Under the pieces are notes generated by a model. It was given only the letters and a program-made list of their open reading frames with translations, made no database searches and was not told where the DNA came from. From Rothia mucilaginosa (lineage in GTDB: Bacteria; Actinomycetota; Actinomycetes; Actinomycetales; Micrococcaceae), in assembly GCF_001061665.1 (NCBI RefSeq), contig NZ_JVSP01000006.1:168039-232038 (forward strand): a stretch of DNA of 64,000 nucleotides. The letters run 5' to 3'. The position numbers and the translations under genes are program-made. Shown one piece after another: positions 37,394 through 46,068 of this stretch (position 1 is its first letter; every line of letters begins with the position of its first letter).

Positions 37394-38467
37394 CTACCAC
37401 TGACCGTAAACCCGCTCCGAATTCTCACGGATACGGCGGCAAAGCGCCTCCAGCTCCTCACCGCGGTGAGCCGCCATGAACCGCACCGTGTAATTCGTCA
37501 TGTAGGACGCATTCGGACGGCCACGGAACGGATGCGGGGTCAAGAACGGCGCATCCGTCTCAGCCAGCATCAGCTCAGGGCGAGCCATCGCCAACGATTC
37601 CTGAATACCCTTCGAATTCTTGAACGTCACCGTGCCGGCAAAGCTCATGTACCAGCCGCGCTCATTGCAGATCGCGGCAAGCTCCGGGCCACCCGAGTAG
37701 CAGTGGAACACGGTACGTTCCGGCGCGCCCTCTTCATCCAGGATGCGCACGACGTCCTCGTGGGCGTCACGGTCGTGAATCTGCAGTGCCAGGTTGTGCT
37801 TCTTCGCCAGGCGGATATGCTCGCGGAAGCTGTAGTGCTGCGCCTCCTTACCCTCATCTCCGGTGCGGAAATAGTCCAGGCCGGTCTCACCGATGGCGCG
37901 CACGCGGTCGGTAGCGGCCAGGCGGTCCAGGGTTGCCAGCGCCTCGTCGAGGGTTCCTGCCTGCGCCAGCTCGGGCGCGGTGTTGGGGTGAATCGCAATG
38001 GCGGCGAGCACACGCTCATCGGCCTGGGCGGCGGCTACGGCGTAGAGGGAGGAGGGAATATCGCATCCGACCTGTACGATGGCGCCGATGCCGAGCTTCT
38101 CACCGGTGTCGAGCGCATCGCGGGCGCTAATTTCTACCTCGCCGTCGAGCAGGTCCATGTGAGTGTGGTTGTCCACGATGGGGTAGGGCAGCGGCTCGGG
38201 GGCAGGCGGAAAAAGCAGGTTGCGACTGCGTCCGTTCTCACCGGTCGTGGAGCGGCGGCGGGTGCCCTCCCCTCCCTTGGCGTCGCTAATGCCCGCGTAG
38301 AGCTCCGCCTCGTAGGGGGCTGGGATTTCGCCGGGCACGACACTCCAGCCCTGCGGCAGCACGGTTCCCTCCAGCTGCGCGGGGGTGGGCAGGGTGTACC
38401 CCGCCAGGGAGGCGAGGGCGTTCAGGTCCTCCTGGGTGATGGTGTTACCGGTGTGGTTCTGGCACAT
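37394..38467 (-). CDS. tatD: TatD family metal-dependent hydrolase (DNase-like)
   Basis: A 357-residue TIM-barrel hydrolase. Metal-binding residues visible: HTH (101-103) at the first strand, IGETGLDYF, LQIHDRDAH, FHCYSGG and LAETDAPFLTP, all standard for TatD. TatD proteins have 3'-5' exonuclease activity and act in DNA repair. Typical length is 255-290; here about 95 residues come first, with Pro-rich and charged sequence of no known fold. In rsmI-tatD order on the minus strand, but metG, which lies near here in some relatives, is absent. Confidence 0.93.
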   Translation of the reverse strand: MCQNHTGNTITQEDLNALASLAGYTLPTPAQLEGTVLPQGWSVVPGEIPAPYEAELYAGISDAKGGEGTRRRSTTGENGRSRNLLFPPAPEPLPYPIVDNHTHMDLLDGEVEISARDALDTGEKLGIGAIVQVGCDIPSSLYAVAAAQADERVLAAIAIHPNTAPELAQAGTLDEALATLDRLAATDRVRAIGETGLDYFRTGDEGKEAQHYSFREHIRLAKKHNLALQIHDRDAHEDVVRILDEEGAPERTVFHCYSGGPELAAICNERGWYMSFAGTVTFKNSKGIQESLAMARPELMLAETDAPFLTPHPFRGRPNASYMTNYTVRFMAAHRGEELEALCRRIRENSERVYGQW

Positions 38468-38579
38468 GGGGAATCCTTCTGTGTGTTTGCGATACCGCGG
38501 GATAGTCCGCGCAGGACAACCCGGGGGGCACGCCCCGCGGGGTCACGGCGTCACAGTAATAACTATTCCGGGCGGTTCA

Positions 38580-39518
38580 TTATTCCGAGCGGGCGGCCAG
38601 GGCTGCCTCGTACAGCTCGCGCTTGGAGGTGCCGGTCTCGGCGGCCACGGCGGCACAGGCGGCCTTGAGTCGCTCGCCGGCGGCCACACGGTCGAGGACC
38701 AGCCGCACGACGTCCTGCGCTTCGGGGGTTTCGGGGGCCTGCGCGCCCTCGACGATAATGACGATCTCGCCGCGAATACGTTCTGACTCAGCCCACTCGG
38801 CGAGCTCGGCCAGGGTGCCGCGGCGAACCTCCTCGTGGAGCTTGGTCAGCTCACGGCTGACGGTGCCTCGACGGTCCGCGCCGAAGGTCTGCACAAAGTC
38901 AGCAAGGGTCGCGGCGGTGCGGTGCGGGGACTCGTAGAAGATCATGGTGCGTTCTTCCCCCGCCAGCGAGGCGAGGCGACGCGAACGCTCGGAGCCCTTT
39001 CGGGCCAGGAACCCTTCGAAGGTGAAGCGGCCGGTGGGCAGGCCGGAGAGCGCGAGCGCGGTCAGCGCGGCGGAGGGGCCGGGCACCACGGTGACGGGCA
39101 GGTCCGCCTCGGCAACCGCGGCCGCAGCCACGTAGCCGGGGTCGGAGATGGTTGGCATGCCCGCGTCCGAGAGAAGCAACACGCGCTGGCCATCCTGCAC
39201 CGCCTGCACGATGGTTGCGCTGCGTTCTTCTTCGTTGTGGTCATGGTTGACGATGACGCGACCGCGGGTGCGCACACCGAGCCCGGAGGCGAGGGTCCGC
39301 AGCTTGCGGGTGTCCTCAACGGCAATGAGGTCTGCGGTGGCGAGGGCCGAGCGCAGGCGGTCGGAGGCGTCGGCCAGGTTACCGATGGGGGTGCCGCCGA
39401 GGATGAGCACGCCGCCTTCCTCGGAGGTGACGGGCACGTCGGAGTTGGGCGCATCGGCCGTTGAGGGTTCGGAGAGCTCGGCGGATTCTTCGGGGTATTC
39501 GGCGGCGGGTGCGGTCAT
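38580..39518 (-). CDS. rsmI: 16S rRNA (cytidine(1402)-2'-O)-methyltransferase
   Basis: A 312-residue tetrapyrrole-methylase-fold enzyme that 2'-O-methylates C1402 of 16S rRNA. GGVLILGGTPIGNLADASDR (about 36-55) is the family N-terminus; LLLSDAGMPTISDPGYVAAA and LTALALSGLPTGRFTFEGFL follow. An acidic, Ser-rich head of about 33 residues precedes the domain. It is divergent from the mannosyltransferase gene, exactly as Rv1003 and Rv1002c in M. tuberculosis, and leads into tatD. Confidence 0.95.
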   Translation of the reverse strand: MTAPAAEYPEESAELSEPSTADAPNSDVPVTSEEGGVLILGGTPIGNLADASDRLRSALATADLIAVEDTRKLRTLASGLGVRTRGRVIVNHDHNEEERSATIVQAVQDGQRVLLLSDAGMPTISDPGYVAAAAVAEADLPVTVVPGPSAALTALALSGLPTGRFTFEGFLARKGSERSRRLASLAGEERTMIFYESPHRTAATLADFVQTFGADRRGTVSRELTKLHEEVRRGTLAELAEWAESERIRGEIVIIVEGAQAPETPEAQDVVRLVLDRVAAGERLKAACAAVAAETGTSKRELYEAALAARSE

Positions 39519-39690
39519 GGCAGGCCTCGTGTCTGTGTCTGGTCTTCGCTTACCACCTAAGTGTAACGCTCGTTTTTTGGGCGGCGGGTGAGGGTAACGC
39601 TTTCCCCGCGGCGGGTGCTCCAGGCGTCATATACCCTCGTCACCGGGCGGAAATGGTGCATCGTACTGTCTAACCATTTAGGATGGATGG

Positions 39691-41322
39691 GTGAAGATAC
39701 CTAAGCTCTCCTCCCCCGAGGCCTCGACCGAGTCGAGCCAGGCCGCCGTCCGCGCAGGACGCTACGGCCTGGATTCCCTGCTCGATGCCCTCGCTGTCGC
39801 CTACATCCGAGCCCCACGCTGGGGCTGGGTGGCTCCCACGCTGATTGTGTTGCTGGCCGGTGTGCTGCGCTTCTACAACTTGGCCCACCCGAACGCCATC
39901 GTCTTCGACGAAACCTACTACGCGAAGGATGCCTACTCCTACGTTCACTACGGCTACGAACTGAGCTGGACGAAGGACGCGAACGCCTCCTTCGTGGCGG
40001 GGCACCCCTCGGGTATCCTGCCGGACTCGCCGGAGTACGTGGTGCATCCGCCGCTGGGCAAATGGATGATTGCCGCCGGCATGGCGATTTTTGGCGATAA
40101 TAATCCCTTCGGTTGGCGCGTCTCGGCGGCCGTCATCGGTACGCTTTCGGTGGCGCTGATTGCCTACGCAGCGTGGTTGCTCTTCCGTTCCGTAACGGTT
40201 TCGACCATCGCGGCGCTGCTGGCCGCTGTGGACGGCCTCATGCTGGTTGAGTCGCGCCTGGCGCTACTCGATATCTTCCAGATGTTCTGGATTCTGGCGA
40301 CCTTCGTGTGCCTGCTCTTGGACCGCATCCACGCCCGGCGCGTATTGGCCCGCAATATTGCGGAGGCTGCCCGGCAGTACCAGGGGGAGCTCCCTCCGAT
40401 GTCTTGGGGTCCGGGTATGGGCCTGCGGCTGTGGCGTGTGGCGGCCGGTGTGTGCGCCGGTGCCGCCGTGGGCGTGAAGTGGAACTCTCTCTTTTTTATT
40501 GCCGCGATGGGTCTGCTGACGGTTTTCTGGGATATGAATGCCCGCCGCATCGTTGGCCTGCCGAAGTGGGGGCTGATCGCTCTGGTGCGCGATGGCATCC
40601 CGGCCTTCGTGCAGATGATTGGCGTGGGTCTGCTGGTGTACCTGAGCACCTGGGCCGGCTGGTTCCAGTCTTCGAATGCGTACTTCCGTCACTGGGCTCA
40701 GGAGAACCCGGGCAAGGGCCTTTTGTGGCTCCCGGAGGATTTGCGTTCCCTGTGGGAGTACCACGCCTCCGCTTTCAAGTTCCACTCGGGTCTGAGCACC
40801 CCGCACACCTATTCCTCGCAGGCATGGCAGTGGCTGATTCTGGGCCGCCCGACCTCGTACTTCTACGAGTCGCCGAAGCTGGGTTCTGCCGGATGCACGG
40901 TAAAGTCATGCTCCGAGGCCATCTTGAACATTGGTAACCCGGCAATCTGGTGGGCGTTTATTCCCGCGATCTTGGTGGGCCTATTCGTGTTCCTGCTCAA
41001 GCGGGACTGGCGTTTCGGCGCGCTGCTGCTGGTGTTCGGTGCCGGCTATTTCCCGTGGTTTATGTACCCGACCCGCACGATGTTCTACTTCTACGCGCTG
41101 TCCTTCGAGCCGTTCCTGATTCTGTTGCTGGCCGGTGCCCTGGGCCTGTGCCTCTCGGGGGCTCGCGGTTCGGTGGTGAGGGCGCGCGTCGGCGTGACAG
41201 TGGTTGTGCTGTACCTGGTGGGTGTGCTCGTGCTGAGCGCATACTTCATGCCGCTGTGGACAGCTCAGGTCATCCCCTACGAGCAGTGGTACTCGCACAT
41301 GTGGTTTAAGTCTTGGATTTAG
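39691..41322 (+). CDS. pmt: polyprenyl-phosphate-mannose--protein mannosyltransferase (Pmt, GT39)
   Basis: A 543-residue membrane protein with about ten to eleven transmembrane helices. It transfers mannose from polyprenyl phosphate to Ser/Thr of exported proteins. The catalytic acidic pair in the first outside loop is D73-E74 (VFDETYYAKDAYS); later WAGWF and the membrane block around HPYSSQAW-like HTYSSQAWQWLILGRPTSYFYE fit family GT39. The M. tuberculosis counterpart is Rv1002c, in the same place relative to rsmI. The start is GTG 39691; a TAGGAT box ends six bases before it, compatible with a leaderless transcript. Confidence 0.94.
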   Translation: MKIPKLSSPEASTESSQAAVRAGRYGLDSLLDALAVAYIRAPRWGWVAPTLIVLLAGVLRFYNLAHPNAIVFDETYYAKDAYSYVHYGYELSWTKDANASFVAGHPSGILPDSPEYVVHPPLGKWMIAAGMAIFGDNNPFGWRVSAAVIGTLSVALIAYAAWLLFRSVTVSTIAALLAAVDGLMLVESRLALLDIFQMFWILATFVCLLLDRIHARRVLARNIAEAARQYQGELPPMSWGPGMGLRLWRVAAGVCAGAAVGVKWNSLFFIAAMGLLTVFWDMNARRIVGLPKWGLIALVRDGIPAFVQMIGVGLLVYLSTWAGWFQSSNAYFRHWAQENPGKGLLWLPEDLRSLWEYHASAFKFHSGLSTPHTYSSQAWQWLILGRPTSYFYESPKLGSAGCTVKSCSEAILNIGNPAIWWAFIPAILVGLFVFLLKRDWRFGALLLVFGAGYFPWFMYPTRTMFYFYALSFEPFLILLLAGALGLCLSGARGSVVRARVGVTVVVLYLVGVLVLSAYFMPLWTAQVIPYEQWYSHMWFKSWI

Positions 41323-41384
41323 AATCTCGGGCTTAGTCCACGAGGCTTAGTCTGCGGGGCTTAGTCTGCCGACGCCCCAAATAC

Positions 41385-41421
41385 GCGAGGGGGCCGGAAC
41401 TTATAGTTCCGGCCCCCTCGC
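41385..41421. terminator. bidirectional terminator
   Basis: 16-bp perfect stem (41385-41400 with 41406-41421), loop TTATA, between the convergent pmt and DUF1461 genes. Confidence 0.92.
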
Positions 41422-41442
41422 TATGCGTTCTGGTGCGCGATG

Positions 41443-42813
41443 CTAGTTCTCGCCCACGCGGGCCGAGGCCAGCTTGACGCGCAGTTCCTGGCGTTCCTGG
41501 CGGCGACGCTCCGCCTTGAGCTTGCGATAGGTCGTGGGCCAGGTGCCCACCAGCAGAATCACGATCTGCACGGCCACGATAACCGCCACGGCGATGGCCG
41601 CGTCAATCCAGAATTGCGGCGGGTAGAGGCGAATCAGGGTGCTTCGCACCGAGAATTCCCAGTTACCCTGCGGGAAGAACACCTGGTGGAAGGTCGTGAA
41701 GAGCCATTCCCAGCCGAAGGCTCCCACGACGCCCAACACCACGATGAGGCCGAGGGTAATCCAGGTGCCGGTGAAGAGGCTACGGCGAATCACCCCGGGG
41801 GCGCGCTCGCGCAGCGAGAGGCTGCTGAAGAGCGTGATTAGCACAAATACGGCGACGGCCATCGTGGCGATTAGCAGAACCCACTTCACATCGTGCATGT
41901 GGTTGACCTCTGCGTCGGTGAAGGCAAGAGCGTTGTCGGCACCGGTGGTGATGCGCGCGAGGTACTCTCGCGGGGCAAAGTTGTTGATGTAGTCCAGGCC
42001 GTAGGAACCCAGGCGCATGCGTTCGATGAGGTAGTAGCCGTAGCTATCCTCGGGGAACCCGGGACGGTGGTACTCGAACCAGAGGAAGGGCGCGGAGGCG
42101 ACGACGCGAATCGCAATCATCAGCACGCTCAGCGGCACGGCGAGGGCGATGAGCGTGGAACGCAGCCTCAGCAGGCGCGGCTGATCCTGCATGGCGTCCT
42201 GGCGTGCCGCGGCGCGTTCCGCAGCCTCGGGTGAGGAGGCGAGCGAAGAGAGCGGCGCGTTGGGGTCGGCGACGGTCCGGTTCTGGCCCGTGCGGGTGGT
42301 TTCGGTGCGGTACTTGCGGCTGCTACCCGTGGTGGTTGCGGCCTCGGCGGTGGCGACGCTCGCCGCCTGGGCGGGTGCATCCGCGGCGGGTGCGCTGGAG
42401 GCGCTCGCGGGGGTTGTAGCTGTCGCTTCAGCTTCGGCGGCACGCTGCATGGTCTCACGGTTGAGATCGCTGAGCGTGGGGTTCTTGGGGGTGCTCTGAG
42501 AGTCACGGACCAGGGGCACGAAACCGGTGGAAACGTTGGTTCGGGTGCGCACGCGCGAACCAACACCCTGCTCGCGCAACTTGCTGCGGGCCGGAACGAC
42601 GGGAACGGAACCGGTGGGCAGGTCGGGTTCTTCGGCAACGTTCGGAACGTCGGCGGCGATGCGTCCGAAGGCGCCGGTGTTCGGTGCCGGTTCAACGGCC
42701 TGACGGTTGGTCTGTCGTTCGGCTTGGCGGGCCTGCAGGAGCTCCTCTGCGTTGGTTCGACGGATGGCCGGGCGCAGGGCTCCCCACATGCCTCGAGGTG
42801 TTTCTTTGGTCAT
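41443..42813 (-). CDS. DUF1461 (TIGR01906) integral membrane protein with long disordered N-terminus
   Basis: A 456-residue protein. The first 210 residues are hydrophilic and low in order, rich in Ala, Thr, Arg and Glu. The rest has four clear transmembrane segments: the first at about 219-241, then an outside loop with YINNFAPREYLARI and FTDAEVNHMHDVKWVLLI, and FTTFHQVFFPQGNWEF before the last helix. The H-D-V and F-H-x-x-F-F blocks match DUF1461. Function unknown. ATG 42813 is the most likely start, with a weak ribosome site GCGAGA; a reading to 42894 is also open. Confidence 0.8.
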   Translation of the reverse strand: MTKETPRGMWGALRPAIRRTNAEELLQARQAERQTNRQAVEPAPNTGAFGRIAADVPNVAEEPDLPTGSVPVVPARSKLREQGVGSRVRTRTNVSTGFVPLVRDSQSTPKNPTLSDLNRETMQRAAEAEATATTPASASSAPAADAPAQAASVATAEAATTTGSSRKYRTETTRTGQNRTVADPNAPLSSLASSPEAAERAAARQDAMQDQPRLLRLRSTLIALAVPLSVLMIAIRVVASAPFLWFEYHRPGFPEDSYGYYLIERMRLGSYGLDYINNFAPREYLARITTGADNALAFTDAEVNHMHDVKWVLLIATMAVAVFVLITLFSSLSLRERAPGVIRRSLFTGTWITLGLIVVLGVVGAFGWEWLFTTFHQVFFPQGNWEFSVRSTLIRLYPPQFWIDAAIAVAVIVAVQIVILLVGTWPTTYRKLKAERRRQERQELRVKLASARVGEN

Positions 42814-42892
42814 GGTCTCGCGTTCTATCGTGAGTGAGTGTCCGTTGAGTGTGTTCGGGCGGGTGAATACTACCTGCCAGTTTCTCACACGC

Positions 42893-42928
42893 AAAGAACC
42901 TTCCGCGGCAATTCGCGGAAGGTTCTTT
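42893..42928 (-). terminator. terminator after the WhiB-DUF3499 unit
   Basis: 15-bp perfect stem (42893-42907 with 42914-42928), six-base loop, flanking AAAG/CTTT. It is 20 bases after the DUF3499 stop on the minus strand. Confidence 0.88.
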
Positions 42929-42948
42929 ACATTCTAGTGCTTTAAAGC

Positions 42949-43173
42949 TTAGCTTTCGGTGTCAACAGCCTGGACAGGTACCTTGTAGACCACGTGCCAG
43001 CCCTGCGGTGCGGTGAGTCGGGCGGCGTGCTCGTCGCAGAGGTCGTAGGCGTGAGGGTCACGAAACTCCGAGAGCTCATCGATGGTTGCGGTGGAGTCCG
43101 CGTAAGAGTAGTGGAGGGTGACGGTCGCCTCTCGTCGGCAGGTTTGGCGGGAGCACAGTCGCGCAGTCTGCAT
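42949..43173 (-). CDS. DUF3499 family protein
   Basis: A 74-residue protein: CSRQTCRREATVTLHYSYAD near the N-terminus and YDLCDEHAARLTAPQGW near the C-terminus. The Cys-x4-Cys pair with a later Cys-x2-His suggests a small zinc-binding domain, as in the actinobacterial DUF3499 family. Lies 20 bases after whiB and shares its transcript. The same pair is seen in M. tuberculosis (whiB2/Rv3260c and Rv3259). Function unknown. Confidence 0.9.
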   Translation of the reverse strand: MQTARLCSRQTCRREATVTLHYSYADSTATIDELSEFRDPHAYDLCDEHAARLTAPQGWHVVYKVPVQAVDTES

Positions 43174-43193
43174 GTGGGTTGTACCTTCCTGGC

Positions 43194-43607
43194 TTAGCTC
43201 GCCTGCTTGCGTAGTCGGCGGCGTTCTCGTTCTGACAGACCGCCCCAGATGCCGAAGCGCTCGTCATTGTCCATTGCATATTGTAGACACTCTTCGCGTA
43301 CGGGGCATACACCGCACACCCTTTTGGCGTCCCGGGTGGAGCCGCCCTTTTCGGGGAAGAAGGCCTCGGGGTCGGTCTGGGCGCAGAGCGCTTCGGCTTG
43401 CCAGGCGAGCTCTCCGTCGTCTCCTTCGGTTCCGTAGAGTCCAGCGGCGGCAGCCCAAATATCGACGGGGGCGGACTGTCGCCGCTCGGCGTCGGTTAGA
43501 AAGGCATCGGCGGCCTGTTCGAGTGATGGTGCAGGGTTCATGCTACGGTGCTGAGCGCCTGAGGTGCGTGCCGCGGTCATGCGGTCAGCGGCTAGGTAGG
43601 AGCCCAT
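43194..43607 (-). CDS. WhiB family iron-sulfur transcription factor (WhiB2/WhmD-like)
   Basis: A 137-residue regulator. Four cysteines C75, C98, C101 and C107 (C-x22-C-x2-C-x5-C) bind a [4Fe-4S] cluster, and the turn [15 protein letters not shown] follows from residue 119. The sequence [24 protein letters not shown] is that of the WhiB2/WhmD group, which controls septation in mycobacteria and Streptomyces. WhiB proteins bind the housekeeping sigma factor. ATG 43607 has GGAAGGA seven bases before it. A good promoter lies at 43743-43771, giving a leader of about 130 bases. Confidence 0.94.
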   Translation of the reverse strand: MGSYLAADRMTAARTSGAQHRSMNPAPSLEQAADAFLTDAERRQSAPVDIWAAAAGLYGTEGDDGELAWQAEALCAQTDPEAFFPEKGGSTRDAKRVCGVCPVREECLQYAMDNDERFGIWGGLSERERRRLRKQAS

Positions 43608-43742
43608 GGGTTTTCCTTCCGTGTTCTCATTGTGAGGATAATGAGTCTGCGGATCCGTCGTGGACGGAATCTTAGTGTGTATGGTGTGGCATGGTTCGCT
43701 TCAGCCTCTACGGTCCCCCAAAGCAAACACGCTTATATATCT

Positions 43743-43771
43743 ATTAGACGTGCGACACGCCGTTTCGTCAA
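43743..43771 (-). promoter_or_regulatory. sigma-A type promoter of whiB
   Basis: On the minus strand TTGACG (43766-43771), a 17-base spacer and TCTAAT (43743-43748). Both boxes match the consensus in five of six bases, and the spacing is ideal. The predicted start is near 43736. Confidence 0.65.
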
Positions 43772-44244
43772 ACTAGACTTAATGATTATTTAGATGTATA
43801 TAGTGCGACGATTATTTATTGTAATTGCGACTTTTATTTGGTTTGGGAACAAAAATATCGTCTCGCGAACGGCACGAAACCCCTCGTCGGGTTCGTCATC
43901 ACGTACCTGGTTTCCGGGGCGGTTCCGGGCAATCGGCTACATTTCGGGGCTCCGGCCCTAATTTTAGAAACCCGCCAATAAATTAAGAGTAGCCATACCT
44001 CAGCTATTTTTCGTCCGCACGTTTCCCAATTTATGCAGTTGTGCATATAGGCCCTTACGGACAAAAATTTCACACCCGTAACAAGAAAACTTTACATTAA
44101 GCGGTTTTATGACAAGCACTATTTGAAAATATCGCTCCGCGCCGCGTGTTTTTTTCTTCTCGTTCCCTGAAAATTTTCTCCTTACCGTTCTATGACGATC
44201 TCTCCCCTCGGCCGCGTGGCCGAGATAACCCCCGGCTCTCTCCT

Positions 44245-44253
44245 CCCCCCCCC
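44245..44253 (+). repeat. homopolymer of nine C upstream of TIGR03089 gene
   Basis: The run ends 39 bases before the ATG at 44293 and about 27 bases before the TAGAGT box. Such runs can vary in length by slippage. It does not lie in a coding frame. Confidence 0.6.
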
Positions 44254-44280
44254 GTGCCCGGCGCAATGCCTGCGGTGCGG

Positions 44281-44286
44281 TAGAGT
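44281..44286 (+). promoter_or_regulatory. candidate -10 box for a leaderless TIGR03089 transcript
   Basis: TAGAGT ends six bases before the ATG at 44293; there is no purine-rich ribosome site in between. Confidence 0.4.
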
Positions 44287-44292
44287 GAAACC

Positions 44293-45087
44293 ATGGTTAC
44301 CCTATCCCCCACCGGTCCCGCGGTTCCCGCCTCCCTCAACCGATTCTTTGAGGCCCTCAGCTCCGTGCAGACCCCCGCACTCATCTGGTACTCCGACAAC
44401 GGCGAGCGCATCGAGCTCTCCGGGCGCGTCCTCATGAACTGGGTCAACAAGACCGCCAACCTGCTCATCGAGGAATGTGACCTCGCCACTGAAGAGGCCT
44501 TCGATCTGCAGGCGCCCCTGCACTGGCGTCCTCTGGTGGTCGGCCTAGCCGCCCTGCGCGTGGGCGCAACTCTCGACCTGGACGAGCCCCTGGCCGCCGC
44601 GGTATGCACCGAGCAGGACGCGCGCTTCGTCAACGGCCCAGCCTATCTTCTGGCGGTAGACCGCGCTCCCCTGGCCCTCGCCTACTCTGGGGATTTGACT
44701 GCTCTGCAAACCTACGCCGATGAAGTGCTCGATTTCTGTGCCCTGGTGCCCAGCATGGGTGACCACTACGAGGGTCTGCTGCCCGACGAGTCTGCCGAAG
44801 TGGTCGAGGGCTTCACCTACTCCGAGGCCTACGCGCAGATTCGCCAGCTAGCGGACTCGTACCGTGGCGAGACGCTTTCCGGCGGTCAGCGGGCGTTGGC
44901 CCTCATGCTGAGCCCCAGCTACGGTTTTGATTCCTCGGAGGCGACGCTGAGCACCCTGATGCAGGCCTTGGCCATCATGGCTTCGGGGCGCGCCGTGTTC
45001 CTGGCCGATCCGGCCGTTGAGTGGAGCGAAGAGCGGCTTGCATCCCTCCTGGAGGCCGAACGCGCCAAGGAACTGCCCTGTAGTTAG
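44293..45087 (+). CDS. TIGR03089 family protein
   Basis: A 264-residue protein of an actinobacteria-restricted family that resembles a shortened AMP-binding (acyl-CoA synthetase-like) domain. LIWYSDNGERIELSGRVLMNWVNKTANLL corresponds to the N-terminal part of that fold. The P-loop region is degenerate, so catalytic activity is doubtful. The family usually lies near envelope genes and whiB2, as it does here (Rv3268 beside the Rv3260-Rv3277 region in M. tuberculosis). No signal peptide or membrane segment. Start ATG lacks a Shine-Dalgarno. Confidence 0.8.
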   Translation: MVTLSPTGPAVPASLNRFFEALSSVQTPALIWYSDNGERIELSGRVLMNWVNKTANLLIEECDLATEEAFDLQAPLHWRPLVVGLAALRVGATLDLDEPLAAAVCTEQDARFVNGPAYLLAVDRAPLALAYSGDLTALQTYADEVLDFCALVPSMGDHYEGLLPDESAEVVEGFTYSEAYAQIRQLADSYRGETLSGGQRALALMLSPSYGFDSSEATLSTLMQALAIMASGRAVFLADPAVEWSEERLASLLEAERAKELPCS

Positions 45088-45115
45088 GCCCCCGATACGA
45101 TAAGAGCGTGAAGAT

Positions 45116-45158
45116 AAAGCACCGGCCCCGATACACGAAGTATCGGGGCCGGTGCTTT
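45116..45158. terminator. bidirectional terminator with a 19-bp perfect stem
   Basis: Left arm 45116-45134, right arm 45140-45158, loop ACGAA; between the convergent TIGR03089 and gtrA-like genes. Confidence 0.94.
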
Positions 45159-45195
45159 GTCTTTTATAGGGCTGGTGGGCTCTGAGCGGTGCCGT

Positions 45196-45801
45196 TTAGC
45201 GGCCGCGCTCGGCACCGGACGCGTTCGCCCCGCCGTCCTGAGCCTTGGAGCCTTCCGAGGCTTCGCCGTCCAGGATGGCGGCCGCGTCATCAAACATGTG
45301 GCCGAGTTCCTCATGGTCGGTGCCCTCACCCTTGGAGACCTGGTTACGGTGCGAGCCGTACACCCAGAAGCGGTAGAGGAAGTAACGCAGGATGGTGCCC
45401 AGGATGGTACCGATGATCGTACCGGAGATGAACGAGGCCTCCGCGGTGCGCAGGTTCAGCACGTAGGTGCTAAAGGCCACGCAGCCGGCCTCAACCATGA
45501 TGCCCAGCAGGTTGACGATGCCGAATTCGACGGCCTCGCGCTTCCAGTTTTCGGAGCGGGATTCGCGGAAGGTCCACAGGCGGTTCATAAGCCACGAGAA
45601 GATGGTGGCCACGATACTTGCGACGACCTTTGCCTTCGTGTGGGACTGCGACATGACGGTCATCATGAGAACCCACACGGTAATGGAATTCACCACAAAC
45701 GCAGCGCCACCGACGGTTCCGAACTTAAGCACCTCGATGCCGTAGCTGTCCCACAGGGATTTCAGTCGTTCGGTCATGGTGGGTTTAGTCTGTGCGCTCA
45801 T
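45196..45801 (-). CDS. GtrA family membrane protein
   Basis: A 201-residue protein with four transmembrane helices between residues 24 and 147. It carries the GtrA start FGTVGGAAFVVNSITVWVL, the F-W-x-x-N-R-x-W-T-F block (FSWLMNRLWTF) and a final RYFLYRFWVYG. GtrA-like proteins are thought to flip polyprenyl-linked sugars or support membrane glycosyltransferases. The C-terminal 45 residues are hydrophilic. It is divergent from purK, as Rv3277 and Rv3276c in M. tuberculosis. Confidence 0.9.
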   Translation of the reverse strand: MSAQTKPTMTERLKSLWDSYGIEVLKFGTVGGAAFVVNSITVWVLMMTVMSQSHTKAKVVASIVATIFSWLMNRLWTFRESRSENWKREAVEFGIVNLLGIMVEAGCVAFSTYVLNLRTAEASFISGTIIGTILGTILRYFLYRFWVYGSHRNQVSKGEGTDHEELGHMFDDAAAILDGEASEGSKAQDGGANASGAERGR

Positions 45802-46054
45802 GCGGGGCCTATCTAACAGGTGGTGTCGGTGGATAGCTTCCGGGTCCGCCAGAGCGGGGCCGCGAGGCAGAGACCGGGCGCCGGGGACTTTTCAAGCTCT
45901 TCATATGGTAGTACAGACCGGCCGGGTTATCCCTAGCCGCGCCAGATTTTTCAGTCAATACCCAGCCGGTAGCGGCAGTTTTTCCCCCGCCACAGGCAAC
46001 CGCCCGCCCACAGTTCACGATACGGTTCATCTAACGTGTACGCCCCGAAGCGAG

Positions 46055-46060
46055 TACACT
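46055..46060 (+). promoter_or_regulatory. candidate -10 box upstream of purK
   Basis: TACACT ends eight bases before the GTG at 46069. Supports a very short or absent leader. Confidence 0.35.
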
Positions 46061-46068
46061 TAGGTGAT

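Larger units (their letters stand above)
43608..44292. other. 685-base AT-rich intergenic region between divergent whiB and TIGR03089 genes
   Basis: The middle (about 43730-44180) is far richer in A and T than the rest of the window. It contains the whiB promoter, the repeated words GTGCGAC/TTGCGAC (43803-43830), an imperfect hairpin near 43873-43895 and a run of nine C (44245-44253) just before the TIGR03089 gene. A 79-codon open frame (43834-44073, minus) has no coding look. Nothing resembling a known RNA gene was recognised. Confidence 0.6.

Noticed and set aside
43834-44073. A 79-codon minus-strand frame in the AT-rich gap, tested as a small gene
   Set aside because: No ribosome site, no GC-ending codon preference and no recognised motif. 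The composition changes abruptly inside the frame.
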